NCBI RefSeq assembly: GCF_021869535.1
Contig: NW_026262712.1
Location: forward strand, 105,831,640-105,895,639
Length of the DNA stretch: 64,000 nucleotides
Reading direction: 5' to 3'
Source: Mytilus californianus
Taxonomy: Eukaryota > Mollusca > Bivalvia > Mytilida > Mytilidae
Every line of letters begins with the position of its first letter. Position 1 is the first letter of the stretch. Position numbers and translations under genes: made by a program. This document shows positions 1 through 14,000 of the stretch, piece after piece. The notes below the pieces were generated by a model. It had not been told where the DNA came from. It saw nothing but the letters and a program-made list of their open reading frames with translations, and did no database searches.

Positions 1-620
1 AAATACAGATCAAGTTTGAATTTTGGTGGTGTCACTTTTACTGTTCAACAGTTATGCCCCTTTACAAATGGAAAAATTGCTGAATTTTTCGTTTCCATTC
101 TCTAACTTAAATTTGCCTCAACAAAATTTTATAAAATTTACACACAATACTTTTTACCACAAAACTCAGATCAAGTACAAATTTGGGTAGTGTCACTTTA
201 ACCGTTCTAGAGTAATTCCCCTTTACAAATGGAAAAATTGCTGAATTTTTTGTTTCCGTTCTCTAACTTAAGTTAGCCTCAACCAAATGTTATGAAACTT
301 ATACACAATGCTTAATACCACAAAATACAGATCAAGTTTGAATTTTGGTGGTGTCACTTTTACTGTTCAACAGTTATGCCCCTTTACAAATGGAAAAATT
401 GCTGAATTTTTCGTTTCCATTCTCTAACTTAAGTTTGCCTCAACAAAATTTTATAAAATTTACACACAATACTTTTTACCACAAAACTCAGATCAAGTAC
501 AAATTTGGGTAGTGTCACTTTTACCGTTCTTCAGTTATGTCCCTTTATAACTTGATATGATATGCAAGCTTGGGCATCATCTGTGTCCCATGGACACACA
601 CACCCCATTTATTTTTATTA
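1..620 (+). repeat. Interspersed repeat family 1, 3' part with tandem ~150-bp units
   Basis: About three and a half units of a ~150-bp sequence (lines such as TTTCCATTCTCTAACTTAA and ACCACAAAACTCAGATCAAG recur), followed by a terminal hairpin at 583-597 (stem GTGTCC, loop CAT). The same units recur at 61517-64000 and a shortened copy with the same 3' hairpin lies at 8106-8880. The 5' end of this copy is outside the window. No coding capacity. Confidence 0.85.
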
Positions 621-689
621 TATTCATTTGTACAACAGCAAGAAAGTTTTAATTGAATATAAATTCAATTCATATAACCAATTTCAAGT

Positions 690-1290
690 TCTTTGACTTC
701 TTTTATTCAGAAACCTATATTATTTCAAATATTTAATTACAATCCAAATTCAGACCTGTATCAAGCGCGAATATTGTGTCCATTTTTGCCCCAACTGTTC
801 AGGGTTCGACCTCTGCGGTCGTATCCAGCTGCGCTTGGCAAAGCATTTATTGTGTTTTGGTCTGTTTTTCTATTACTGTATGCAGTAGGTCAACTATATC
901 AACTATATTTGGTGTATGGAATTATTTTACGATATACATGTCAGTCTGGCAAGTTTTATTTGACCTTGACCTCATTTTCATAGTTCATTGCTCAATGTTA
1001 AGTTTATGTGTTTTGGTCTGTTTTTCCAATACTGTATGCTGTAGGTCAACTATATCAACTATATTTGGTGTATGGAAATATTTTATGATGTACATGTCAG
1101 TATGGCAGGTTTGAGTTGACCTTTACCTCATTTTCACAGTTCATTGCTCAATTTTAAGTTTTTGTGTTTTGGTCTGTTTTTCTATTGCTGTATACAGAAG
1201 GTCAACTATATTTGGTGTATGAAAATATTTTAAGATGTACATGTCAGTCTATTCTCTTTGTTGTCCCTATTCTTTAGTTTTCTGGTTTTT
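690..1290 (+). repeat. Repeat family 2 3' end followed by tandem ~150-166-bp units
   Basis: Bases 703-850 match 44045-44200, including the short hairpin CGACC-TCTGC-GGTCG at 807-821, which marks the 3' end of family 2. Bases 851-1290 then hold three diverged copies of a unit starting TGTGTTTTGGTCTGTTTTTC at 851, 1017 and 1163. The short open frames at 693-983 and 776-1114 are just the repeat. The rest of the upstream intron (1291-1968) shows only AT-rich sequence and the foldback at 1792-1896. Confidence 0.75.
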
Positions 1291-1791
1291 TTTCTTATTT
1301 TGTATGTAATTGTGGATATTTTTGTAATAATAGCGAGTTTTACAGTTTATTTTTGGATTATTATTGGCTATTTCACATATTTGAAACGAAAATGATTACA
1401 TTCAATTTGTCCATTTTTGTTTTTTATGTGATGTGCCTAGAATTAGGCTTCTTGCTAGAAATTTCGGTAACATACTTATTATATATACTTTATATATGCT
1501 CTTTGGTCAAGTTGTTGTCTCTTAAACACATTCCCCATTTCCATTCTCAATTTTATTAGAAATAAGTTCGAATATGTCTTATTTTGTAACACAGATAATA
1601 TTCAGATGCCTGATAATTTAAAGGCAGACGTGTTGTGTTATATTTGTATTTTTCTAACCAATTAGTTGTGATCTTATATTTAGTAATGCATTGTTGAACA
1701 TGATAACAGGGTTATTTAAAATCACTTACAATACCTGCTAATTAAGAAAAGGCTTTAATTTTGAAAAGACATTAACACAATAGTTTAAGTT

Positions 1792-1896
1792 ATAGATACA
1801 ATGGATAAGCATTGATTCATGAAAAACAAAACATTCGCCCTCTGGGTTCATGGTTTCTTTTTCAAGAATCAACACTTATTCATTGTATCTATATTA
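1792..1896. repeat. Foldback inverted repeat just upstream of a NUP210 exon
   Basis: Arms of about 36 bp (TATAGATACAATGGATAAGC on the left, its near-complement on the right ending ATTGTATCTATA) with about four mismatches enclose a ~30-bp loop. Looks like a short foldback MITE. It ends about 70 bp before the exon at 1969. Confidence 0.7.
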
Positions 1897-1968
1897 CAGA
1901 ACAGGTTTATCTTATCTAGTCATTGAAGCATAATGAAATATAATAAATTATTTGTGAATTTGTTACAG

Positions 1969-2065
1969 GGAATGTCTTTTCCAGCTTAGCAGGATTGGAG
2001 TTTGAATGGAGCCTTTTATCAGATGCTGAAAAAAGTGAAGCTTTCGATGCATATAACATATTAAG
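1969..2065 (+). CDS. NUP210: NUP210 window exon 1
   Basis: Acceptor ACAG, donor AG|GTTTGT. Two bases complete a split glycine codon, then NVFSSLAGLEFEW, a highly conserved early luminal segment. Ends after two bases of an arginine codon. Confidence 0.9.
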
Positions 2066-5000
2066 GTTTGTAAATACTTAAATATTGGTAAACTGATGGG
2101 GCGTGTTTTATTGGTCTCTTCTGTACATCTCCAGAATGTCTTCTGGTGAAGAGTCCAAAGAAATGAATCTGGACTTCTTCTGGAGATATTCTGTAGAAGA
2201 AGCAATAGAGCAAAAATTCAATTTACCGTCGAATATTGCAGATTTTTTTTTTTTTATGTTGGCTGACATAAATAAAAGTTTACGATGATTTATTAGAAAA
2301 TTAACATACGTCAATTCAGTCGGTAGTAATGATGTGCTCTGTTTTGGTATTGATGTAATTATACAATAAGTGTAAAAACAAAGAAAATTAGTTGGAAGAA
2401 ATCGATGTGTTCTTTCCTGGCTCAATTTTGGTAAACAAATCTGGCTTAAAGCTCCGACCATTTGATTTTTAGGAATAATTTTAAACTGTACAAAAAATTG
2501 TCAATGTTTTTCTGGTATATGCTCGAAAAGGATATTTTGTCTATCAAACAATTTTGAAGTAACTAAACTGGATTATTTTTGTATATAAAAGATAGTCTGG
2601 GAGAACAACATTTATTTCAGTGTTACTTGTAATTAGCTTTGAACAAACTTTCATTAACTGCAAATACTCTTATTTCGGTGCTTTGTGTCTATTGTCTTTT
2701 AAAATGTTAGTTGTTTTTTGTGTCTTGTACCGATCTTTTGGGTTAACCTTATTACAAATGATTTTAACAGTTTGTTCTTATTTTGTACTGTTTCACCATT
2801 GTCCCAGTTTAGGGGAGGGGTGAGTGCTCACAAACATGTTTAACCCTGACATATTCTTTATGTGCCTGTCCTAAGTCAGGAGCCTGTAGTTCTGTGGTTG
2901 TCTGTCGACTCATATTTGATTTTTTGTAAACTGTTTTATTATATAAAATTAGGTCGTTAGTTTTTTGTTTAAATTGTTTCACATTTTTCATGTCGGGGCC
3001 TTTTATAGCCAACTAAACGGTATGGGTTTTTGTCGTTGTTGAAGGCCGTATGGTTGCCTATTAATTGCTTACATCCACTTCATTTGAACATGAGTGGATA
3101 GTTTCCTCATTGGCAATAATACTATACTCCTTATTTTCATATTATATACCTGACTTTGAAACTCATGTTTTCTTGAACATGCATGAAATATATGTCACTG
3201 GACGTTTAAAATAAGCAATCAACAATCAATCAATTTAAACTTGTGTTAAATAAGGGGAAACCCATTTGATATTTGTTTTGGGTGGGGTGGGGGACAATAG
3301 GATTTTAAATATGAATATGATGGCCAGGTAAGAGCTGACAAAATAGGCGTGTTTAGCGACAGATTAGAATGAATAATAAATCCGCAAAAAAATCCTCCTG
3401 CCCCCTCCCCAGAATATCAAATAGTCGTCTTTTTATTGTTATTGTCCATGTAGTTCTTATATTCATCCAGCCTATTGTCCCTACAGGGATGTCCTACTAA
3501 GGCTGCCATACCATAAAAACGTTCATCACACAGCTCACATTCTATTATATCTGCATTCATAAATTGATTAATGTCATTTAGACTAAGCGACGCCATGTTT
3601 GTTATGGGCCTCTGCCGTCTAAACTACCTATTTAAAAGGAAGAGGGAGAAGAGAGCCAGAAGATCTTCCCAATGCAAAAAAACAGAAATGGACCTCTTCT
3701 GGCTCACTACCGAAGACCAAAAAAACACGCCCCAATTGATTACAACTCGGAGGAGATGTTTGATCAAGGTCAAAGTGACATCAACCAAACAACATTGAAT
3801 ATTCCAAAACTATTAGGACTGCCTGTAAGTGTAAGAGATATTTATGTTGTGTTTCAACCTAGATAACCCTGAATGTTATTACCTCTGATGAGTTCATTGC
3901 TATAGTTGAAGTATAAGGGTAATTGATTTATATTCCTTGCCAAGCTTTGTCTATACTTTTTTCGTTTTGGTTTTATTAGTTCTTCATTTTTAAAAAAAAG
4001 TTTTGGATTTCCAAATGTTTTGGTCTCCAGAATCACTGAAGAATATTGTTGAAATGTGCATCTGGTGCAGTAAAATTGGTACTGTTAATGTTTTAGATGT
4101 AAAAATTTAGGTATGTATCTTCAAAGGTAACTTTCCATCTTTTCAGTAGTATGATATGAGCCATTTTCAGGAGGTTTCAAAATGACTTTTTTTTTAAGGA
4201 TTTTACGATTCTTTGAATCTGATTATTCAGCGCCACAACATATTCGTCAAATAGAGGACAGAGGAGTACAAGGAGATATAATATTAGTGGAGGGCATACG
4301 TACAGGAAGTGCAAAGGTCAAAGCAAGAATTAAAGATTCAGCTTATAAGGTATAAATCACTACTCATTATTTGAACTATTATTATTATCATTTATAATAA
4401 ATTAGAAGAAACAAAACAGAAAACTTTACATATGTTCTATGCATTGACATTATCACTGCTGTGCCTCATCTTAGGAGGATTTTGCTGTAACGAGTTATCA
4501 AAAACTTGTCTGTGAGACAATGTCTATATACATGCATGTCAAAATGTCCAAACAGATATCTTTTATGGGTTGGGAGTCGGTTTCACAAAAAAATTACGAC
4601 TAAGATTGATCGTACATGTATGTATACTGAATTGTTCATGACTTACGATCAATCTTATTTGTAAGTATATTTGTGAAATCGACTCCTGATGATTATAGTT
4701 ACAAATAGAATTATCAAACCATTGAATACAGTTGATTCATATTCATTTTGTGTCTTTGTTTAGAAATTTGTGTCCAGAACTTTTTATCGTCAAAAGTACT
4801 GCTTTATTTCAATTAAAAAAATGCAACAGTTCATATGTATTTACAATAGATTTTAGTGACTACAACTCATTCATTGCTTGTTGTTTTAATAAGAGATGTA
4901 CTGAATTCTATTGCCTTTGTATTTTCACATTTAGTGTTTTTTGACATAATGTTTGTCTTTTTTTTTCTCATCCATGGTACTCTTTCTGATTTCTGACTTT

Positions 5001-8000
5001 TTGATTGCCTTGTGTTTTTAAATCTTATTCATTAACAATCATAAATGAATAACTTTACCATACCTAAATAAATTTACTCTCTCAGTCATTCAGTGTTAAC
5101 TCATGCCTTGCTTTATCTTTTATTTTTAGGATGTTCCAACATCAATAGTAAAGATAATGGTAGTAGCCAATTTGAACATCAAACCTACAGAATCTTATGT
5201 ACTGATGTTAGCTACAGTAAAGTATTCAGTAGAACTGGTCAAGGCTACATCTATCATAGGTATCGTTTATTACTTAGGTTATATATTTAAGAGATTACTG
5301 TATTGTATTTGAAGCTTTGCGGACGTCCATCGGTAGTTTTACTGTCGCAAATTGAGTTTATCTGGCGACGCGTAGTGGAGACTGGTAAACGGATATTTGC
5401 GACAGTAAAACTACCGATGGACGTCCGCAAAGCTTCAAATACAATACAGTTATCTCTATTCTAATGCAAAATAAACAAATCGTTGAATTTAAGTCATTAT
5501 TTCAGTATAAAATTTTCATTAAACAAAAATTCCGCAAAATAATGTTATCTTCTTTGGCGCCTAAACTATGTGACGTCATAGGTAAGCTTCCGGCATCAAA
5601 CGTAAACACCGGGCGTTTTCTGGCTTCTTGTCCGCTTCGTTACAGACAAGGAGATAGAGAATTGTACGCTTACTGTCATCCAATCAGAACCATTGATACA
5701 AAATAATTGCATTAGAATAATAAGTGTTGCTATCATATGGAAAAACAATTCATTGTTTTATTATGTAAAATTTTTGTGCAAGGCATAGAAACATGGAAAT
5801 TGAAGGCTAGCAAATAGAATTAAAATTTATATCTGAGGCAGTGTATGGCTAGTCCCTTCATAATTAAATGTTAAAAATATAAAAAAAAAAAAACAATATT
5901 TTTGGTATGAATCAAATTGCATAAATATAATTCAAACATTTACTGTGCTAGGGATAGATTTCAACAGACCCTTCTATAGACATAAGTGCCCTTGTTAAGA
6001 TCTGAAAAATAAAGTTTTCCAAACAAACTAAAGAATAGTAACAAACTTTTTCTACTTGAATACTACATTTTTAATTATGACATATATTCTAGGAAATTTA
6101 AAATTCAAATAAAGTCTTAATGACAGCACAGGATAGACAATAAATACTGCATAGGACATGGAGTTTATTTGAAAATTGTCACCATCAAAGGGTTAAACAT
6201 GAAGTAACATTAATAATCTGATGTGGATATATGTTACTGACATCACATATAATTCTGCATATGTTTCATGTTATGCTTCCAAGATTCAACATGTTAACCA
6301 GTTTTCTAATCTGTTTTACAGAAATAAATATGCCATCTCCACAGTTTTTGTTAGAAGTACAGGATACAATGATTTGTACCTTGGATGCCAGTACTTCAAC
6401 AGCTACAGCATTAGAACTAGGTTCTACTGAGATTGTACTCACAGATAAAAGTAAGTTTATATGTTCTTAGACTAAGACTTCCTACAGCACCGGAACTTAG
6501 GTCTACTGAGATTGTACTCCCTGATAAAAGTAAGTTCCTTTGTTGTTGGGCTTAAACTTTCTACAGCACTGGAACCAGGGTTTACTAAGATTGTACGCAC
6601 AGATAAAAGTAAGTTTATTTGTACTAAGTGTCCTGGTACCTTGACAGCAACAGAAAGGTTGTCACTGGTGCTGCAGGATCTGATAGGTCTTTGATAGCAC
6701 CTACGTTTACCCCTTATGTTTAGTAGACATGCTCAATCATAAGTCCTTTCATTGTGTTTGTGTTTTAGGTCATATTTTGTCTGTCCCTCTTCTACTTATG
6801 ATTTTAATTATTTCCCCTTAGAATCTTCTTTTTTAACATTCAATTTAAATCCCTTTGATAGACTATTTACAGATTGAATAGAAAATACTAGAACTGAGAT
6901 ATTGAAAGGATTAAAACACATAAAAGTTATTCTTATGAGAAATTTGTACATTCAATTAACTATTTACAGTTTCAGTTATAATTTGTCAGTTCTATTGAAA
7001 AACCATGAAATTTTCTACATCTATTAATAGTATTGAAGTCGAGATTTAAACTGATCATTTCAAATTAATTTGTTATTTATCTATATACATTATGACTTGA
7101 TTTTATTAAAAACTTAAGATAAAATTATTGCAAAAATGCTTCCTTTTGTTTTACATTAAATTGAGAAGAAAACTTTGAAGTCAGAATATATGTGGTAGTA
7201 AGTTAAGGCTATTCCATTAGTCCAGTATCCTCCCAACAACCAATATACGATCTTTGAGAAATTGAACATCAAATGGAAATACAACCATAAATGATGCAAA
7301 CCCTTGTCCAAAAACTTCCCTTCAAACCCCCAACCCCCTACCCACATCCATTTTAATGGAATATCCCTTAAAGGGGTTTGTGTAAATCTTGATGGAGGGA
7401 AGCTTCAGTACAAGATTGAATAATATTGAAATGCTAAATAAGAGTTCTAACAAAAATAACTTTTTTTTCAGTGTACACTTTAAATTTAAAAAATGAATTT
7501 TTGTTGGTGTTTTTTAGATATAAAAGAAAATGATAGTTTGACAAAACCATCAGCCATGTTATATGTTGTTACTGCAAGTTATTTGGGTAAGTTAAATTAT
7601 GAGGTAAATTAAATGCATTAAGAATAGTTAACAACACCTATCATACATTTGATGGATTTTAATTGGTAGCACTTATTATTATAGATTTCATGGTTTCTTA
7701 TAGTAATCAACATCTGTTATGATGTCAAATTTTAACTAATCTTACTTTCAGAATTGCAATTGACATCAACAAAGTTTTAATGATTAATTTATCATACATG
7801 TAACTTAAGGTAAGGTTTGCGTACACAGGGAGATAACTCAAATTCAAATAATTAAAAAATGGAGGGACCCGCCATTTTAAATTGCTTTGATCAACCAATG
7901 TTCGATTACTACAATCTTACCAAAAATAAAACAACACCTACCTCAAAATTGGTGTTTTGATGTGATTTGATCAAAATTTGAATCGTAGAAGTAACATTAT

Positions 8001-11000
8001 GACCTTCAGTTTGTTAGTTTTCATTTATATGACGTCACGTTTAGCCATAACGTCTTTGTGCAAAAACCATTCATGAAGTTTCGCGGAATTTTATTTTATT
8101 TCATAAATGTACATTTTTATGCCCCCGCCATAGCAAAGCGGGCATTGAGTTTTATTCTTGTCTGTTTGTACGTCCATCCGAATGTACGTATCATAGTGTA
8201 CGTCCGTTTTTACAAAATTGGTTTCCGTTCTCTAACTTTTGTTTGCCTCAACCAACTGATATGAAACTTATGCACAATGCTTATTACCACAAAAACACAG
8301 AACAAGTTTGAATTTTGATGTCGTCAGGTCGGACAGGGGTCACCTTTTTCCTTTCTCCCATGTCCCTTCTCTTGTCTCCGGCCGTAAAACCTTAAAAACT
8401 AATGTATGGGAAGCTCCTTTCACAAGATAGAAGTGTGGTTTATTCTTTTTTTTATGGATGCATTAAAAATGTGTCTTTCGGACACAACTATAGTATTGTG
8501 TCGTCCTTAACATGCCTGAACTATTTGCCACCGGACATTTTACAACCTCTTATCAAACAAACTTCTATGCATATCAGTCAACTTTGAAGCAATTTATCTA
8601 AAAGCAAGGATGGTAACATGTGTCTCTACACATGCACGGACTCACTATAAAATCCGGAAAATTGTTAGTTTTTAGTCTTTCTCCGTATATAAGAGCTCAA
8701 AATGAAGCTCGGGGTATTTTTATGAGGTCGATTTCTGAATTTTTCGTCTCTGTTCTAAACCTCTAGTTTGCTTCAACCAAATGTTATAAAATTTATACGT
8801 AATGCTTTATAATGTTTTATGTTTATGCAAGAGGGGGCATCATCAGTGTCCCATGGACACATTCCCCATTTATTTCAAGCTCTAACGTATTATTTCTTTT
8901 TGTAACGCATTATAATAGGAATAACATTACTGTGGTTGAAGAGTAGCCACAATCAATTTTGATTTGACGGTCGCAAATTTCCGTTTTACTGTCTCCGCTA
9001 CGCATTGACAGTAAAACTGCATTTGCGAACATCAAATCGCAAATTGACGGTGTGGACTCCTCAACTACAGTACCGTTACTCCTGTGAACTTCATTGAATT
9101 GATTTTAATTTAATGAAAGTATGTGGAAGATTTTCATATTACAGGTCTACATAACTTTATTTCTTATTTTATATATGAACAAAACATATATATTCACGAG
9201 ATGATTTTTTTGTCAATCACGATTCACAGAAAATAAATTTCCATGATCACGGATCACAAAAATATAAAAAAAAAATAAGTCTGTAGAAAAACGGATCACC
9301 ATAGCGAAAATGCGCCGATCACGAAGAACGAAAATAACCCATCAGGCCCCTCATCATGTATAGGAGCATGTAGTTTGTTTGTTTGGTCAAAGACTCCAAA
9401 TCTGAACATCATGTGTAACAATTGGACAAATCAGATTTAAATGAATGGAATAAACACGGCTGCTGTAAATGACTTTACTAGTCAAAACTGATGTTTTTTC
9501 ATCCAATTTCTGCATACAAACAATTAACAAAACATGGAGCAATAAAGCAATTTTCATTACTTTTAATGGCAATTAGAATGCTATCCTAATATTCAAAATA
9601 TTACAGTTTGAAGCACTGAAAGAAAATAAGTGTTTCCTTCAAAATCAGAGTCTTGTACGTGTATTAATACAAAAAAAGTATGACCAAAGTTTAACACCTC
9701 CCCTTCGACTGATAGTTATGGGCATAAAAGTCAATGGTTGACATCAAAAGTTCAATGTAGGATAGAAAAAACTTAATTCACATAGTTTTTTATCCCCCCA
9801 AGCCCCAAACTATTTGTTACAAGACAAAATGATTCTTTGTAAAAAGATGCTATTAAAGATGACATTCTTCTTTGCAGATCAACCAAAAAAATATTTTTGT
9901 GTTTTTAGAAATGACAAGATGAACACATCACGCCCATTTCCGTAAAAACGAATTCGGGGACATACCAATTTTATTAGCTCATTATAATGCAAATAGTTAA
10001 ATCCTTAAGTTCACAGTTTTTTACAAAAACGTTGGACCCGGAAAGGGGATATTTTTGGCTTTTTGTTGTCATGGCAACAGAATTTTTTTAAACCCAAAAA
10101 TTAAAAAATCTTGTTTTTAGGAACTTTTTTAAGAACTTTTGAATTAAAATTTATCATTAATGAATGGACCACAATTATTTATACATGTTTTATTCAGTTT
10201 TATTTTTTTATAGTCACTTGCATATATTATTATTTCAGAAGAATTTAAATACAATTTTCCCTAAAAAACGTCAAAAATTGCAATTTTGAGCTTTTCACTT
10301 GAAAAAACGGGACGGGCGATTTTCGATTTTTTTTCATTAAATGATTGGGCACTCCTCCCTGAACAAAATGATGTATCATATTGGTATAATATCACTAAGA
10401 AAAAAATCCAGGTATCATGCAAACCTTACCTTAATGGCAGCTGTAGAAAATTGTAAAAAATTCTAAGATTCATTGTTTTCAATTAATCAAAAAATACAAA
10501 GATAATAAAAAAAAAATCAGTTTTGTTTGATATTAAAGAATAGATATATTATTTCTTGAAAAAAATGTAGTACAATGAAGTTAGGTCTTATTTGAATGGA
10601 AAAAGTACAATGTATTATCAAATTTACATAGTATTTATATTGAACCAATATTTTTTAATTTATATTGTGATTTTATAAGATATTTTACTATTTTACCATA
10701 CTAAAGATAACTTATTTGATTTCAGCATTTGTTGTCCTGCCACACAGAAAATGGGTTTTAGAAACTGGAAGAAAATATGAGATCCTTATAGAGTTATATG
10801 ATAAAGATAGTCACAGAATCCATCCATCTGATGTAAGATTTCATTTGCATCAACATGGGTATTGTACAACCTGCATTAATGTGATGGACGTAGTAGTTGT
10901 TTTGAGGATATTAGTTTCGTTGGTTGTAAAGTGGATGATACATGGTTTCAATTGTTGCTAAATGATATATACATTGCTAAACTAAATATACAGGTGCCAG

Positions 11001-14000
11001 TATCTACAATTTGGATATTTCAAAGTAGTATTATTATGGGGGTTTTGAACATAAAAGTTTTGGCAATATTATGGTTTATTAAATTTGGCTCCTTTAGTAT
11101 CAATTCTGTGTTTAGCCCTTTATGTGTTGGTATAAGATATAGGTTTCCCTTTATATGTTGGTATAAGATATAGGTTTCCCTTTATGTGTTGGTATAAGAT
11201 ATAGGTTTCCCTTTATGTGTTGGTATAAGATATAGGTTTCCCTTTATGTGTTGGTATAAGATATAGGTTTCCCTTTATGTGTTGGTATAAGATATAGGTT
11301 TCCCTTTATATGTTGGTATAAGATATAGGTTTCCTTTTATATGTTGGTATAAGATATAGGTTTCCCTTTATGTGTTGGTATAAGATATAGGTTTCCCTTT
11401 ATGTGTTGGTATAAGATATAGGTTTCCCTTTATGTGTTGGTATAAGATATAGGTTTCCCTTTATGTGTTGGTATAAGATATAGGTTTCCCTTTATGTGTT
11501 GGTATAAGATATAGGTTTCCTTTTATATGTTGGTATAAGATATAGGTTTCCCTTTATGTGTTGGTATAAGATATAGGTTTCCCTTTATGTGTTGGTATAA
11601 GATATAGGTTTCCTTTTATATGTTGGTATAAGATATAGGTTTCCCTTTATATGTTGGTATAAGATATAGGTTTCCCTTTATGTGTTGGTATAAGATATAG
11701 GTTTCCTTTTATGTGTTGGTATAAGATATAGGTTTCCTTTTATGTGTTGGTATAAGATATAGGTTTCCCTTTATGTGTTGGTATAAGATATAGGTTTCCC
11801 TTTATGTGTTGGTATAAGATATAGGTTTCCCTTTATGTGTTGGTATAAGATATAGGTTTCCCTTTATGTGTTGGTATAAGATATAGGTTTCCCTTTATAT
11901 GTTGGTATAAGATATAGGTTTCCCTTTATGTGTTGGTATAAGATATAGGTTTCCCTTTATGTGTTGGTATAAGATATAGGTTTCCCTTTATGTGTTGGTA
12001 TAAGATATAGGTTTCCCTTTATGTGTTGGTATAAGATATAGGTTTCCCTTTATGTGTTGGTATAAGATATAGGTTTCCCTTTATGTGTTGGTATAAGATA
12101 TAGGTTTCCCTTTATGTGTTGGTATAAGATATAGGTTTCCCTTTATGTGTTGGTATAAGATATAGGTTTCCTTTTATGTGTTGGTATACGATATAGGTTT
12201 CCTTTTATGTGTTGGTATAAGATATAGGTTTCCCTTTATGTGTTGGTATAAGATATAGGTTTCCCTTTATGTGTTGGTATAAGATATAGGTTTCCTTTTA
12301 TGTGTTGGTATAAGATATAGGTTTCCCTTTATGTGTTGGTATAAGATATAGGTTTATGTGTTGGTATAAGATATAGGTTTCCCTTTATGTGTTGGTATAA
12401 GATATAGGTTTCCCTTTATGTGTTGGTATAAGATATAGGTTTCCCTTTATGTGTTGGTATAAGATATAGGTTTCCCTTTATGTGTTGGTATAAGATATAG
12501 GTTTCCCTTTATGTGTTGGTATAAGATATAGGTTTCCCTTTATGTGTTGGTATAAGATATAGGTTTCCCTTTATGTGTTGGTATAAGATATAGGTTTCCC
12601 TTTATGTGTTGGTATAAGATATAGGTTTCCCTTTATGTGTTGGTATAAGATATAGGTTTCCTTTTATGTGTTGGTATAAGATATAGGTTTCCTTTTATGT
12701 GTTGGTATAAGATATAGGTTTCCCTTTATGTGTTGGTATAAGATATAGGTTTCCCTTTATGTGTTGGTATAAGATATAGGTTTCCCTTTATGTGTTGGTA
12801 TAAGATATAGGTTTCCTTTTATGTGTTGGTATAAGATATAGGTTTCCCTTTATGTGTTGGTATAAGATATAGGTTTATGTGTTGGTATAAGATATAGGTT
12901 TCCCTTTATGTGTTGGTATAAGATATAGGTTTCCCTTTATGTGTTGGTATAAGATATAGGTTTCCTTTTATGTGTTGGTATAAGATATAGGTTTCCTTTT
13001 ATGTGTTGGTATAAGATATAGGTTTCCTTTTATGTGTTGGTATAAGATATAGGTTTCCCTTTATGTGTTGGTATAAGATATAGGTTTCCCTTTATGTGTT
13101 GGTATAAGATATAGGTTTCCCTTTATGTGTTGGTATAAGATATAGGTTTCCCTTTATGTGTTGGTATAAGATATAGGTTTCCTTTTATGTGTTGGTATAA
13201 GATATAGGTTTCCCTTTATGTGTTGGTATAAGATATAGGTTTCCCTTTATGTGTTGGTATAAGATATAGGTTTCCTTTTATGTGTTGGTATAAGATATAG
13301 GTTTCCTTTTATGTGTTGGTATAAGATATAGGTTTCCCTTTATGTGTTGGTATAAGATATAGGTTTCCCTTTATGTGTTGGTATAAGATATAGGTTTCCT
13401 TTTATGTGTTGGTATAAGATATAGGTTTCCCTTTATGTGTTGGTATAAGATATAGGTTTATGTGTTGGTATAAGATATAGGTTTCCCTTTATGTGTTGGT
13501 ATAAGATATAGGTTTCCCTTTATGTGTTGGTATAAGATATAGGTTTCCTTTTATGTGTTGGTATAAGATATAGGTTTCCTTTTATGTGTTGGTATAAGAT
13601 ATAGGTTTCCTTTTATGTGTTGGTATAAGATATAGGTTTCCCTTTATGTGTTGGTATAAGATATAGGTTTCCCTTTATGTGTTGGTATAAGATATAGGTT
13701 TCCCTTTATGTGTTGGTATAAGATATAGGTTTCCCTTTATGTGTTGGTATAAGATATAGGTTTCCTTTTATGTGTTGGTATAAGATATAGGTTTCCCTTT
13801 ATGTGTTGGTATAAGATATAGGTTTCCCTTTATGTGTTGGTATAAGATATAGGTTTCCTTTTATGTGTTGGTATAAGATATAGGTTTCCCTTTATGTGTT
13901 GGTATAAGATATAGGTTTCCCTTTATGTGTTGGTATAAGATATAGGTTTCCCTTTATGTGTTGGTATAAGATATAGGTTTCCCTTTATGTGTTGGTATAA

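Larger units (their letters stand above)
7809..10430. mobile_element. 2.6-kb TTAA-flanked inverted-repeat element with nested repeats
   Basis: Starts GGTAAGGTTTGCGTACAC and ends with GTATCATGCAAACCTTACC, i.e. inverted termini of about 18 bp, each flanked by TTAA (7805-7808, 10431-10434). A TTAA duplication suggests piggyBac-type insertion, but no transposase frame is present, so it is non-autonomous. It contains TGACGTCA at 8030-8037, family 1 at 8106-8880 and the foldback at 8925-9085. The remaining 9100-10430 holds AT-rich sequence with no gene. Confidence 0.65.

Noticed and set aside
2103..2288. 61-codon plus frame after window exon 1
   Set aside because: No similarity to gp210, no acceptor in the right phase, overlaps low-complexity T run.
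5464..5706. 80-codon plus frame
   Set aside because: Fills an inverted-repeat element almost exactly; no recognisable protein features and no start context.
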